Shown here: piece after piece, positions 7,669-15,809 of the stretch
How positions within the stretch are numbered: the stretch's first letter is position 1
How the letters are laid out: each line of letters opens with the position of its first letter
Source of the DNA: a virus
Virus record (IMG/VR): IMGVR_UViG_3300022707_000867
Coordinates: 1 to 29,153 of that record
DNA: 29,153 bases
Direction: 5' to 3' (one strand)
Position numbers and translations under genes: made by a program
The notes under the pieces: generated by a model
What the model was told of the DNA's origin: nothing
What the model saw: only the letters and a program-made list of their open reading frames with translations
The model's database searches: none

Positions 7669-8846
7669 TACGAGTTAACCACTATGTTAGCAATTGTGAA
7701 TAATGAAATTTCTGTTGCTGAAATTGGGATATTGATCACCCCTGTGGCAGGGGCAGATAACCCAATTTGTAGATCATCTATCTCATGCCCCGGCACAGAA
7801 TTGATAGGTGTATACAACCTCGTATAAATAACATCTTCAGCCAGTGAAAAACCCCGACCAGGGACTAAGATCCCGTTAGCATAATCAACAATCGCTTGTT
7901 TAATTAAGTCATCACCATTGGCAGGATACGCAGCAAATGTTGTTACATCAACTTCAACAAAAATAGGTATTTCCGTTGCCCGTGAAAAAGAAATGGTATG
8001 TGATATACCCTGACTATCTAAAATAGGAGTTGAAGTATTACCAAACGAAGTGATCCCCGCAGGTTTTTTTAACCAAATAGCAAGACCTATCTCAGCATCA
8101 ACGCCGCCGATTACAATCACCTGAAATGAATGCGGGGGCAAACCCGCTGCATCAGTTATATCAGTATCATTTTCTAAAACAACCGTTCGAGTAACCCCAT
8201 CAAGATCAGCAACTGCTGCAAATAAAGCATCAATAACAGACTGTGCATTGCTAGCGGTTGATTGTATTCGTCTCGCCCTTAAATCAGGATCGGTTTCTTC
8301 ATTAGTGCCTTTATCAGCATCAGCAACGTTAGTAACTGTTGCCCATCCTGTAACGGGGGTATCAATAACAGTTAGTGTACCTGCTAGCGCTTCAGTCGGC
8401 CCAGTAATAACCGATGAAGCAAATACAGTGCCATTACCTGCGCCGTCTAAAGTAACTTCTGTTTCAGTAGCAAACTGATCACCCGTATCTGAAGTACTGA
8501 CTAAACTACCTAATGGGATCACGGTTAACGCTGTGCCTGTTAATGTGAGTTGAGTTCTAGAACTAGTTGCCGCATTTCGAGTAATAGCGTTCAATTGAAC
8601 AAGATTAGATAATGTAACCCCCGCTGCTGCTGATGGGTTGAAAGCGTTGTAAGCTTCTTCTGCAATCTCCCATAACAAGGCATCAGATTCAGATAGTGAT
8701 CCGTTGATCTGACCATCAGGCGATTCAGGTGCAACGTTAAAGTTTTCGCCAAAAACAGCTTTAACATCTGAATTTTTATCAGCGAGTATTTGATCTAATC
8801 TTTTACGATTAAATCCCGTTGCAGATATTCCGAAATCTTCAGACAT
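7668..8846 (-). CDS. Baseplate J-like wedge protein
   Basis: 392-aa protein of the baseplate J / Mu gp47 family, the core of the baseplate wedge in contractile tails. Typical landmarks are the N-terminal PESPDGQINGSLSE region (40-53), the Asn-x-AATSS middle start, GTNEETDPDLRARR (180-193), which is the family's signature helix, and a C-terminal IPIFVEVDV segment followed by P-G-H-E-I-D-D-L-Q. Length matches the family. It overlaps the gp25-like gene upstream by 8 nt and the DUF2612 gene downstream by TAATG. No disruption seen. Confidence 0.9.
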   Translation of the reverse strand: MSEDFGISATGFNRKRLDQILADKNSDVKAVFGENFNVAPESPDGQINGSLSESDALLWEIAEEAYNAFNPSAAAGVTLSNLVQLNAITRNAATSSRTQLTLTGTALTVIPLGSLVSTSDTGDQFATETEVTLDGAGNGTVFASSVITGPTEALAGTLTVIDTPVTGWATVTNVADADKGTNEETDPDLRARRIQSTASNAQSVIDALFAAVADLDGVTRTVVLENDTDITDAAGLPPHSFQVIVIGGVDAEIGLAIWLKKPAGITSFGNTSTPILDSQGISHTISFSRATEIPIFVEVDVTTFAAYPANGDDLIKQAIVDYANGILVPGRGFSLAEDVIYTRLYTPINSVPGHEIDDLQIGLSAPATGVINIPISATEISLFTIANIVVNS

Positions 8847-9204
8847 TGATAGTCACCTGCTCATTGTTAATAATACCAAAAGTAGTTTCTGCTGAAAAAG
8901 TAACTGTTAATAAGCGCTTAGATCCACCATCAAAATTAAGTGCAAATTCAGTAAGTTTCAATACTCCGGGTGTTGTTAAAATTGTGGTCTTTAAAATAGA
9001 TTCGATATTAGCTAAATTTACAGGTTTTGTAAATACTTGTTGAAGCCAAGGTACACCTGCAAAAAGATCTAAAAAATATTCTTCTGAATAAAACTGTAAT
9101 CTGGTTCTAACATGTTGCACAACTTCAGCACCGTCTTCAACTGTCTGTAAGCTCGCACCCTTAACAATTAAATCATTATTTTTGTCTAATGCTCGACCTA
9201 TCAT
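8839..9204 (-). CDS. Baseplate wedge protein, gp25/W-like
   Basis: 121-aa protein in the place of T4 gp25 / P2 gpW. It has a variable N-terminal strand (MIGRALDKNNDLIVKG), an R-x-R-L-Q-F-Y-S-E-E-Y-F-L-D segment near the middle and a C-terminal NIESILKTTILTTPGVLKL segment of the type that seals the wedge against the hub. The family is diverse and I assign it from size, this layout and position between the spike and the J-like gene. It overlaps the spike gene by ATGA (9201-9204) and the J-like gene by 8 nt. Confidence 0.75.
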   Translation of the reverse strand: MIGRALDKNNDLIVKGASLQTVEDGAEVVQHVRTRLQFYSEEYFLDLFAGVPWLQQVFTKPVNLANIESILKTTILTTPGVLKLTEFALNFDGGSKRLLTVTFSAETTFGIINNEQVTINV

Positions 9205-10013
9205 AATACACCGCTTATATTTACTTGAGTGTCACCGCCTGAATCATTTGCTTGAGCATGACCGTGCCCATCACTAATATCTTTACCATTTGCAGTTACT
9301 GTGCCTGTGATAGCAGCCCCGCCGTTAAGATTAGCCGCGCCCGATATATTAACAATACCATTCAAATTAATAGCAGGGGCTGTAATATCACAAGTTGTGA
9401 CAGCATCAATAGTAGCCTTACCACCTGCATCAATATCAACGTCACCAGCGGCATTAATAACCGCGTTACCGTCACAATTTAGATCAATGTTTCCGTCAGC
9501 ATGCCCAACTAAATCACCGTTTGCTTTTAATGTTAGAAACACTGAATCATCATCTTTTTTCAACTGCACATTTACATTGTCATAATTAGGAACTTTATTA
9601 GGTAATGAAGATAACCCAACAAAAGCGGTTGCATCAGAGAGGGCATGAAAACGTTTAGCCCCTGGTATTTTAATTGTGCCGAACTGATGCCAATTATCAA
9701 TAGACCTTTCACAAAAAGTAAGCAAACACTCATCACCTTTTTTAACGGGAAAGGTTAACGAGAAACCACCGCCACGAGGAAAAATAACAGGAACATTAAT
9801 TAAAATCGGTAATTCAGTTGGTGTTAATATTTCTTTCTCACCATCGTTAGTTTTAAATACTCTTTTAATTGCAGGTTGAATACTTGCTGTTTGTGCAACA
9901 GGATCAAAAGTTTCTACAATACCGGGCATTGCAGTATGCAATTCTTTTAAGCGTTCATTGATGCCCTTCTTTATAACTGAAGGAAGGGTTGCTAAATTAG
10001 ATGACTTATCCAT
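9201..10013 (-). CDS. Membrane-puncturing baseplate spike, gp138/gpV-like
   Basis: 270-aa central spike. Residues 1-115 look like the OB-fold N-terminal domain of the gp138/gpV group (GIVETFDP, then VPVIFPRGGGFSLTFPVKKGDECLLTF). Residues 165-245 are a run of short Asp/Asn/Gly/Ala repeats with valine/isoleucine spacing, as in a triple-stranded beta-helix needle. The C-terminal HGH at 250-252 (in GHGHAQAN) matches the H-x-H apex that binds an iron ion at the spike tip in known P2 gpV and phi92 gp138 structures. A trimer is expected to sit under the tube and pierce the outer membrane. It overlaps both neighbours (8 nt upstream, 4 nt downstream). Confidence 0.88.
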   Translation of the reverse strand: MDKSSNLATLPSVIKKGINERLKELHTAMPGIVETFDPVAQTASIQPAIKRVFKTNDGEKEILTPTELPILINVPVIFPRGGGFSLTFPVKKGDECLLTFCERSIDNWHQFGTIKIPGAKRFHALSDATAFVGLSSLPNKVPNYDNVNVQLKKDDDSVFLTLKANGDLVGHADGNIDLNCDGNAVINAAGDVDIDAGGKATIDAVTTCDITAPAINLNGIVNISGAANLNGGAAITGTVTANGKDISDGHGHAQANDSGGDTQVNISGVL

Positions 10014-10872
10014 TTAAAACCCTCCCTTTAACTGATGATAGCCAATCACCTTCTCTAGAGTCACCTCTAAAACTTACCTCTTGAATCTTGTAAGTACCTT
10101 CTGCATTGGTACGCGGAATGCTTCTAAAAAATAAATTACCTAATTGAATGTCGGCGTTAACCGATTCAATTTTAAAAGCGCTATTAGGAAACAAACGAGG
10201 ATTTAATAACGTTGTAACATCAGCACCGATTTCAGTTACAATAGGCGATCCGATCATACCTGTTGCACTCGTAATTAATACCGCTTCAGTTCCTTTCAAA
10301 GCTTGTTCTACCGGGGTAGTAATGACTTCCCCATCTTGAATACTCCACGTAAAACCATACTCATCTGCAAATTGATCCATAATATCTTTAGATGATCCTG
10401 ATAATGTTTGACCGCGTAACTTATCGGCAATAGTAGGAATACCTTCTAAAGCACCTATAACACTATCTTTAAATGTTTTTAATACTTCATCGATTGCGGC
10501 ACTAATAGAAACGTTTTCAGTAAATGTTTTGTTGAAGCTTGCATTTTGCCAATCGCGTTGACCGTCACCAGCGAAAACAGTTATAGTGCGATCAGTGCTT
10601 GTTTTACCTTGAAAAGCATTTCTAACTTCACCTTTGAATAACAGTCTTATATTGCCTTCATATCCAGCATTCAAAACAACTTTAGTAAATTTACCTTCAA
10701 GAGCGTCTATAGTTTCTTTGCTAGGATTAAAGATAATAAGCTTCGCTAAATTAGGAAAACTTAAAACACTTTTAGTAATTTCAAAACGTATTTTTAATTC
10801 ACGTATAACGCGGCTCTCCCCGTTAACCGGGATGATAGTTAAATCATAAGCGCGTTTAAATAATCTAGACAC
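10006..10872 (-). CDS. Baseplate hub protein (late-control-D/gp27-like)
   Basis: About 288-aa hub protein that should form the ring between spike and tail tube. It has the paired beta-domain pattern of hub proteins: ELKIRFEITKSVLSFPNLAKL (strand-rich N-terminus), KVVLNAGYEG and LFKGEVRNAFQG (about 60-90), then a helical insert and a C-terminal part ending EVSFRGDSREGDW. The start is uncertain: I prefer the GTG at 10872, with GAGG 6 nt upstream and an 8-nt overlap with the previous stop, the junction type used by neighbouring genes. Two ATGs at 10887 and 10884 are in frame but have no clear ribosome binding site. Confidence 0.78.
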   Translation of the reverse strand: MSRLFKRAYDLTIIPVNGESRVIRELKIRFEITKSVLSFPNLAKLIIFNPSKETIDALEGKFTKVVLNAGYEGNIRLLFKGEVRNAFQGKTSTDRTITVFAGDGQRDWQNASFNKTFTENVSISAAIDEVLKTFKDSVIGALEGIPTIADKLRGQTLSGSSKDIMDQFADEYGFTWSIQDGEVITTPVEQALKGTEAVLITSATGMIGSPIVTEIGADVTTLLNPRLFPNSAFKIESVNADIQLGNLFFRSIPRTNAEGTYKIQEVSFRGDSREGDWLSSVKGRVLNG

Positions 10873-11179
10873 CTGCGACCTCATCATCAGTTAAAATAAA
10901 TAATTTGGCAATAGTTCCTAAACCAAGTTTACTTGGATCTAAATCTGGATTTTCAAGATTAATAACAAAAGCATTAGCAATAGGAATATTGAATTGTCGT
11001 AAAATATCCATGCCGCCGACCAATGCAATCCCGTTCAAAAGATCCGTTCCACTCTGAGCAAAAGCAATTGTCCAAATTCCCGTTCTAGAATTAAGAACTA
11101 TACGTATATCATACACATCACCCGAAATTGTTATAGAAAATTCCTGTTCAGGGCTCGCTGTTAATGGGATCTCAAACAT
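10865..11179 (-). CDS. Baseplate plug-like protein (DUF6983 type)
   Basis: 104-aa all-beta protein, MFEIPLTASPEQEFSITISG followed by YDIRIVLNSRTGIWTIAF and GIALVGGMDILRQF. This matches the short phage baseplate 'plug' proteins found between the Dit-like and hub genes. The W-T-I-A-F core after a charged R-T-G turn and a D-L-L-x-G-I-x-L-V-G-G-x-D stretch are the parts I recognise. The ATG at 11179 sits in the stop codon of the preceding gene (TAATG). Its precise place in the baseplate is inferred from gene order. Confidence 0.72.
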   Translation of the reverse strand: MFEIPLTASPEQEFSITISGDVYDIRIVLNSRTGIWTIAFAQSGTDLLNGIALVGGMDILRQFNIPIANAFVINLENPDLDPSKLGLGTIAKLFILTDDEVAGV

Positions 11180-11793
11180 TAGCTACCTACCCAATCTATA
11201 ACAGTTTTTAATACTGATTTATTAGTTGCTTCTGTTGGGGTTACTTGTTCCTGTCTTCCCCGTTTTTCAGCAGATGATCCTTGCTCAGTTGGCGACCCCG
11301 CTGCTAATTGTTCTGGTGAAAGTTGTACAATTTCTGATTCAACAATTAGAACTTCTTTTAAAGTAATAAACATATCAACAATGCGCGAACTATCTTTATC
11401 CTGATTGGTATCAATGCTAGTAATCATCATATTGGTATACAATTTTAATTTCGTTTGTACATCAATCGGTTCACGTTGTTCTTGTAATTGAACTAATGCA
11501 TTATATGCGGCATTACTTCTTGTGATATTTTCATCATTAGAAGTACCAAACAACCCGGTAACGAGATCAACTATTTGACCCAAAGCAGCAACGCCTAAAG
11601 GGGTATCAGAAACAACTGCATTGATGTTTATTACTTTAGGTTCAATAACAGCATGGTCAGTAATGTCAGCGCCGAATTCAACAGGGTTATTAGTTAATCT
11701 AACAACAGAGCTGTGCGCCTCAGTTATTACTGCATCGAGGGTAATACCCCCTAATGATTTTTGTGTGCGTATGAATAGATTTTCAAAAGCCAT
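11179..11793 (-). CDS. Dit-like baseplate protein
   Basis: 204-aa protein starting MAFENLFIRTQKSLGGITLDAVITE, with NPVEFGADITDHAVIEPKVI in the first third: the layout of Dit-like N-terminal domains in myovirus baseplate proteins (a beta domain with a 'D-H-x-x-x-x-P' element). The middle has LQEQREPIDVQTKLKLYTNMMITSI and the last 45 residues are low-complexity, polar and probably flexible. Start ATG in TAATG overlap with the tape-measure stop. It likely forms the ring where tube meets baseplate. Confidence 0.72.
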   Translation of the reverse strand: MAFENLFIRTQKSLGGITLDAVITEAHSSVVRLTNNPVEFGADITDHAVIEPKVININAVVSDTPLGVAALGQIVDLVTGLFGTSNDENITRSNAAYNALVQLQEQREPIDVQTKLKLYTNMMITSIDTNQDKDSSRIVDMFITLKEVLIVESEIVQLSPEQLAAGSPTEQGSSAEKRGRQEQVTPTEATNKSVLKTVIDWVGS

Positions 11794-13166
11794 TATTGTT
11801 CAACCGTACCTTCTAAATTTTCCGCTGTTTGTTGAAAAATATTAAATACAGCGTTAGCCACTGCTTGAGGATCTCCTGCACCGGGTACTGATATTTCAAT
11901 TTTATCTACTCTAATACCTGCACTAGATCCCTTAGAAGGTATCAAAGTTGGTGCTAGTACTTGTGCAGCTAGTATATCGGCTTCAGTTTGACCGCCAAAT
12001 ACACCCGTTACAAAATCAGGTAAATTACTAAAAAATTCGCCAATATCCAAATCAAATATTTTAGACCACCCGTCAAATATTACCTGCGTAAAATCAGCTA
12101 GTAGTCCAAATGTACCCGCCACTATTTTTAATTCTTTATTCCATTCAGGAAACTTTTCAAGCATATCCCCTATAAAACTTTCACCGCCTTCAAAAAAGGT
12201 TTTAGCATCTTCTATTAATGCAACAAAAGCAACAGCCGCTGCTGCAAGTAAAGCGGGTAATAAGAAAGCGGCAGCAGTAGCAGCTAGCGTGACTACTGTT
12301 AGTCCTTTAAATAAAGTTATCAGCGCTACAAGGTGTCCCACTAATCTAAAGGCAAGAAAACCGCCTACGGCAATCGTTAACAATTTAATACCCGATGTAA
12401 TTTTATCAATCCATTCAGGTAATTTTAATTTAATTAAATCTTTGTTTGTTTTCCACCATTCAGTAAAATTATTATTTAATTCTTTCATTCCAGGGGCCAA
12501 CGCTTTAGCAATAGTACGGGTAACATCTTTCGTTATTTGCCAAACGTCAGTTAATGAATCTTGAAAGTCAGCAGCAATTAAAGCATCTTCAGCAGTGGTA
12601 ACACCTAATGCCCGCGCTTCAGCAGTTAAGGCTGCTATTGATCCTCTACCTTGTTGGAGTAATCGTATTGAATCTCGAATGCCTAACTTATCAGCTAATT
12701 CGATTTGTTTTGATTTACCTAATGTTTCAAATTGTTTAGCCACTTCTGACATCAGATCAGTAGTTGTTTTTAAATTACCATTTGCATCGAGTACTTCTAT
12801 ACCTAATAAACCGAATGCTTCAACGCCTGAACCTACCCCCCTTGCCGCTTCTGATGCTCTAACGGCTAAACTCCTAAGACTATTAGTCATCCCGTCAGCA
12901 GTACCACCTGACCGTTTTAAAGCAAATTGCAATGCATCAATATTTTCAACAGTGTCACCTATTTCAGCAGCAAGTTTACCCTGTTCATCTGATGCCAAAG
13001 TAGAGGCTACAACAAGACCTGTAATAGCAGCAGCCCCTGCTACCGCCGCCCTAGTTAAACCTTTAACTAAGTCAACGCTTTTTTTGATATCGTCATTGAA
13101 CTTTTTAGATTCTTTTGGATCATATTCAAATCCTAAGCCTACTAATAGTTCATCGAGAAGGGGCAT
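11793..13166 (-). CDS. Tail tape measure protein
   Basis: 457-aa protein that sets tail length and probably helps DNA passage. The N-terminus is helical with an alanine-rich hydrophobic stretch (about 36-56). Residues 70-225 are soluble and rich in Leu/Ala heptads; residues 261-318 form a long hydrophobic region (IAVGGFLAFRLVGHLVALI, then LAATAAAFLLPALLAAAAVAF) typical of tape measures. It is short for the family; at the common rule of about 0.15 nm per residue it would correspond to a tail near 70 nm, an estimate only. It follows the frameshifted tail chaperone gene directly, the position where a tape measure is expected. Confidence 0.88.
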   Translation of the reverse strand: MPLLDELLVGLGFEYDPKESKKFNDDIKKSVDLVKGLTRAAVAGAAAITGLVVASTLASDEQGKLAAEIGDTVENIDALQFALKRSGGTADGMTNSLRSLAVRASEAARGVGSGVEAFGLLGIEVLDANGNLKTTTDLMSEVAKQFETLGKSKQIELADKLGIRDSIRLLQQGRGSIAALTAEARALGVTTAEDALIAADFQDSLTDVWQITKDVTRTIAKALAPGMKELNNNFTEWWKTNKDLIKLKLPEWIDKITSGIKLLTIAVGGFLAFRLVGHLVALITLFKGLTVVTLAATAAAFLLPALLAAAAVAFVALIEDAKTFFEGGESFIGDMLEKFPEWNKELKIVAGTFGLLADFTQVIFDGWSKIFDLDIGEFFSNLPDFVTGVFGGQTEADILAAQVLAPTLIPSKGSSAGIRVDKIEISVPGAGDPQAVANAVFNIFQQTAENLEGTVEQ

Positions 13167-13168
13167 TT

Positions 13169-13788
13169 TTAAGACTTTCCTTTTTTAGGCTTAGGTGCTA
13201 AATGAATTTTTAAATCTAGTAACTCATTTAATAAAAATAAATCATTAAAAGAATAAGTTCCATCTTGCAATTCTTTTAATGTACACATCGGCGGATCAGT
13301 TAATAACGGACGATGCAAAAAAGAATCCACATTTGGAAACAGTTTAGGATCTATAGTTTGTCCTTTACTTTGTCCAGAAAGCGATCCGCTAACTTTCCTT
13401 TCATTAAATTTGCATAGTTGACTTTAATGACAAAAATAAAGATTTTGTAAGCATCTATTAAATCATCACCTGAAAATAATTCTTCAAAGGAGGGTGCTGT
13501 TATCCTGGCATCATCACAGCCAACACCTATAACAAAGCTTTTAATTAGTTTAACCATATCTTCAGGATCATTTTTATCGAATAAAGCTGATAACCCTTTT
13601 GCTAAAGCTTCAGCATCTTCAGCATCAGTTGCTTTTCCTTTTAGATTCAATTGAGCCGCAATTATAGCCAATGTTGATCCAAAGGTTTTAGCTAATCTAA
13701 ATTTATTAGTCATTGCTGTTGTTGCGGGCCATTGGGTAACGCTTATTTCATGATCGCCTATTACTTTTGTTTCAGTCTTACAAGTCAT
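13169..13788 (-). CDS. Tail assembly chaperone, -1 frameshift fusion product
   Basis: Predicted 206-aa fusion: 128 zero-frame residues, then a slip back by one base at AAATTTA (13411-13405 on the minus strand) and 78 residues in the -1 frame, ending at TAA 13171-13169, two nt before the tape measure ATG. The extension has no stop from the slip site onward and looks protein-like: TIDPKLFPNVDSFLHRPLL, a TLKELQDGTYSFNDLFLLNELL stretch and a basic end PKPKKGKS. No ATG with a ribosome binding site could express it alone. Such two-product chaperones (gpG/gpGT, E/E') are usual before tape measure genes. The slip itself is a prediction. Confidence 0.8.
13351..13788 (-). CDS. Tail assembly chaperone, zero-frame product
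   Basis: 145-aa cytosolic protein in the place of lambda gpG / P2 gpE, which keep the tape measure soluble while the tube assembles around it. It begins MTCKTETKVIGDHEISVTQW, has an AEDAEALAKGLSALFDKNDPE helix pair in the middle and ends DKVKDKL at an in-frame TAG. GGGAG lies 8 nt before the ATG. A -1 frame extension runs from codon 128 to just before the tape measure start (see separate entry). The family is assigned from position, length and the frameshift arrangement. Confidence 0.82.
   Translation of the reverse strand: MTCKTETKVIGDHEISVTQWPATTAMTNKFRLAKTFGSTLAIIAAQLNLKGKATDAEDAEALAKGLSALFDKNDPEDMVKLIKSFVIGVGCDDARITAPSFEELFSGDDLIDAYKIFIFVIKVNYANLMKGKLADRFLDKVKDKL
13405..13411 (-). promoter_or_regulatory. 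Slippery heptamer for -1 ribosomal frameshift
   Basis: Minus-strand 5'-A AAT TTA-3', in the correct phase (zero-frame codons gca-aat-tta), fits X XXY YYZ. Both tRNAs can re-pair after slipping. A weak downstream stem AGCG-GAT-CGCT (13390-13380) follows about 14 nt later; a stronger stimulator is not evident. Confidence 0.75.
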
Positions 13789-13816
13789 TTTAAAATCTCC
13801 CGGTCAAATAACTTTT

Positions 13817-13893
13817 CCGGCCTTAACTAATTCTGAAAAAGAGCTATTACATTAAGGCCGGGGTCAATGCAATATCAGCGCTCTTTTTCAGAA
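13817..13893 (-). repeat. Two interleaved perfect inverted repeats between tube and chaperone genes
   Basis: Arm A CCGGCCTTAA (13817-13826) pairs with 13852-13861, 10 bp perfect. Arm B TTCTGAAAAAGAGC (13831-13844) pairs with 13880-13893, 14 bp perfect. The order A-B-A'-B' means the two stems are interleaved: a pseudoknot, or two mutually exclusive hairpins, in the minus-strand transcript. Read on that strand: B arm, 18 nt, A arm, 7 nt, B arm, 4 nt, A arm, then 28 nt to the chaperone ATG. Neither stem is followed by a T-run, so it is not a simple intrinsic terminator. It fills most of the 118-nt gap between tail tube and chaperone, where expression must drop from a major to a minor protein. 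Confidence 0.9.
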
Positions 13894-13906
13894 ACTGGTT
13901 TAAATC

Positions 13907-14320
13907 TTATCCATGTAGCATATCAAGTCTTTCAATGACAACAGACCACTCTTGAGCGTTCGCATTTTCACCTCTTGACATATCAGCAGGTCGCTTTAAA
14001 TATCCCTGTGTACCTGATGCCAAATCATTACCTTTAACATCTTTAAATTGTGCAAAGATAGGAACAAAAGCGCCGTTTTCTTGAGCAGCAATAAGACCTG
14101 ATAAAAAGGCATTTGAATCTGATGATTGCATTAAACGAAAAGCCATCATTCCCGATCTATCAGCACTTATTGATAACGTCATTTCGCCGTCATTACCAAT
14201 TTTGTGTGATGCTGAATCATTTAATCTAGCGATGTCAATAGAAGCATCACCTTCATCAAAACCGCTGATTTCAATACCTTGAATTAGCAATAAGGTATTT
14301 AAAAAACTATACTCTTTCAT
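13907..14320 (-). CDS. Tail tube protein (DUF3277)
   Basis: 137-aa inner tube protein. The DUF3277 pattern is clear: RLNDSASHKIGNDGEMTLSI, SADRSGMMAFRLMQSSDSN, then VPIFAQFKDVKGNDLASGTQ, YLKRPADMSRGENAN and a final QEWSVVIERLDMLHG. Length is as expected. AAGGAG 8 nt before the ATG gives a strong ribosome binding site, fitting a protein needed in many copies. It follows the sheath gene by 12 nt and precedes the structured 118-nt gap. Confidence 0.9.
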   Translation of the reverse strand: MKEYSFLNTLLLIQGIEISGFDEGDASIDIARLNDSASHKIGNDGEMTLSISADRSGMMAFRLMQSSDSNAFLSGLIAAQENGAFVPIFAQFKDVKGNDLASGTQGYLKRPADMSRGENANAQEWSVVIERLDMLHG

Positions 14321-14332
14321 TTCATTTTCTCC

Positions 14333-15808
14333 TTATCGCTCAAATACACCATTGATTTGAACACCGTGAATTGCACCCGCACCAAGTATAACAAAACTTA
14401 ATCCGTTATATTGACGAGCAGTTTTATTTGACGCGCTAACATCAGCAACAGCAATCAAAGTAGTTTTATAACCTAATGGTAAAAACTCATCATCGATAGT
14501 CGTACCAGGGGCGATAAAACCATTTACAACAGCTTCATCTAACGCCTTGATTGTCTGCTGCTCTAGCGCTGCTGTACCTTTATCAGTAAAGGGTACTTTA
14601 GTTGTGCGGGTTAATAAGTATCCAAAGACATTAGTTTCAATTGCATCAGTTAACCAATCGACACCATGCACTTCATCAAAGAAAACCCCATCAGCCATAA
14701 ACGATTCAGCAAACATAACACTTGCGCCAACGGTAATTAACGCATTAGCACTTTTAGAATCTAAAACGGCCTTTTGATTTTGGGTTAATGCTTCAACCGT
14801 GATCCCTGGCATCTGTTTAAACTTCAATGTGATCGTGCTATTAGGCTGATCAAAATTAACCGTGAATGCTCGACCTAAAATAGATGCTGAAGGATACTGA
14901 GCAGCAAAAGAACTAAAGGTTGTCATTGTTCTACGATATTTTGCCGTTTGTAAAACAGAAGCAATATCATTAGTTGTTACACTATCCAATACATCTAAAT
15001 CATTTGAAGTATTACCGAAAACTTTAACCCTTGCTTCAGCCCAGGATGCAGCAGCGTCAACTGCATTTTCAGCATTGATAACAACAAGATCTCGAACCTC
15101 TTTGGTAAACATAAAACCGTACCAATCAGGATCAACATTTTGGATGGCATCTAATGACGCGGTAATTGTTTCAGCTGCAAAACCATCGGCTTTCGTTCCT
15201 TCACCCTGTTGCATTTGCAATAGTGAAGAAATGTCAGTACCTGTCGCAGGGCTAACAACGGTTAAAAAACTAATCGTTGAAGTGACACCTGTTGTACCCG
15301 ATGTAATAAAGAATCTTGAGCCGTCATGAATACAAGTGGATAAAGTATAACCGCCTGTTGCAACCACCCGTAACGCCGTCTGAATTGATGCGGCAATATC
15401 ATCTAAAGTAGTTTCGGTATCAGTAAAATCTAAAGCAGTAATATCTTGCGCATCCCCATCAATTGAAATAGCAAAACTACCATCTGAAATAAGTAATAAT
15501 GCCGTAGCACTAACAACCGATCCACCGCGTAACTCAGCAGCTTGATCCGTTGGGTATCGTGTAGAAACTTTTAACGATGTTGGTTTAGGTTGTTGACCAA
15601 AATAAGCAGTAGCTGCTTTATTAACTTCGGTTGTCGCATCCCAATCAGCCACAACACCATCAATATTTGAATATGATCTAATGCGTTCAGCAGTTCCAAT
15701 AACACCCGTTTCAGCCGTGACTATGTTAAGGGTTCCGAACCCTTTCCTAGCCGGAAACGTTGCACCGATTGCAATACTAACATTAACCACGCTTGAAACT
15801 GGAATCAT
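14333..15808 (-). CDS. Tail sheath protein (DUF3383)
   Basis: 491-aa contractile sheath protein of the DUF3383 family. N-terminus MIPVSSVVNVSIAIGATFPA, then FGTLNIVTAETGV and a YFGQQPKPTSLKV element near 75, all typical. The C-terminal third carries DEAVVNGFIAPGTTIDD and an aromatic end GLSFVILGAGAIHGVQINGVF, as in sheath proteins that exchange C-terminal strands. AGAGG lies 9 nt before the ATG, one nt after the upstream stop. Presence of sheath and tube together fixes the virion as a myovirus type. Confidence 0.9.
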   Translation of the reverse strand: MIPVSSVVNVSIAIGATFPARKGFGTLNIVTAETGVIGTAERIRSYSNIDGVVADWDATTEVNKAATAYFGQQPKPTSLKVSTRYPTDQAAELRGGSVVSATALLLISDGSFAISIDGDAQDITALDFTDTETTLDDIAASIQTALRVVATGGYTLSTCIHDGSRFFITSGTTGVTSTISFLTVVSPATGTDISSLLQMQQGEGTKADGFAAETITASLDAIQNVDPDWYGFMFTKEVRDLVVINAENAVDAAASWAEARVKVFGNTSNDLDVLDSVTTNDIASVLQTAKYRRTMTTFSSFAAQYPSASILGRAFTVNFDQPNSTITLKFKQMPGITVEALTQNQKAVLDSKSANALITVGASVMFAESFMADGVFFDEVHGVDWLTDAIETNVFGYLLTRTTKVPFTDKGTAALEQQTIKALDEAVVNGFIAPGTTIDDEFLPLGYKTTLIAVADVSASNKTARQYNGLSFVILGAGAIHGVQINGVFER

Positions 15809-15809
15809 G

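Noticed and set aside
12595-13188. Long plus-strand frame (197 codons) opposite the tape measure gene
   Set aside because: Exact antisense shadow of a well-supported gene, with composition typical of such shadows and no ribosome binding site.
13817-13893. Interleaved repeats as an ordinary intrinsic terminator
   Set aside because: Neither stem is followed by a T-run on either strand, and simple terminators do not show two interleaved stems.
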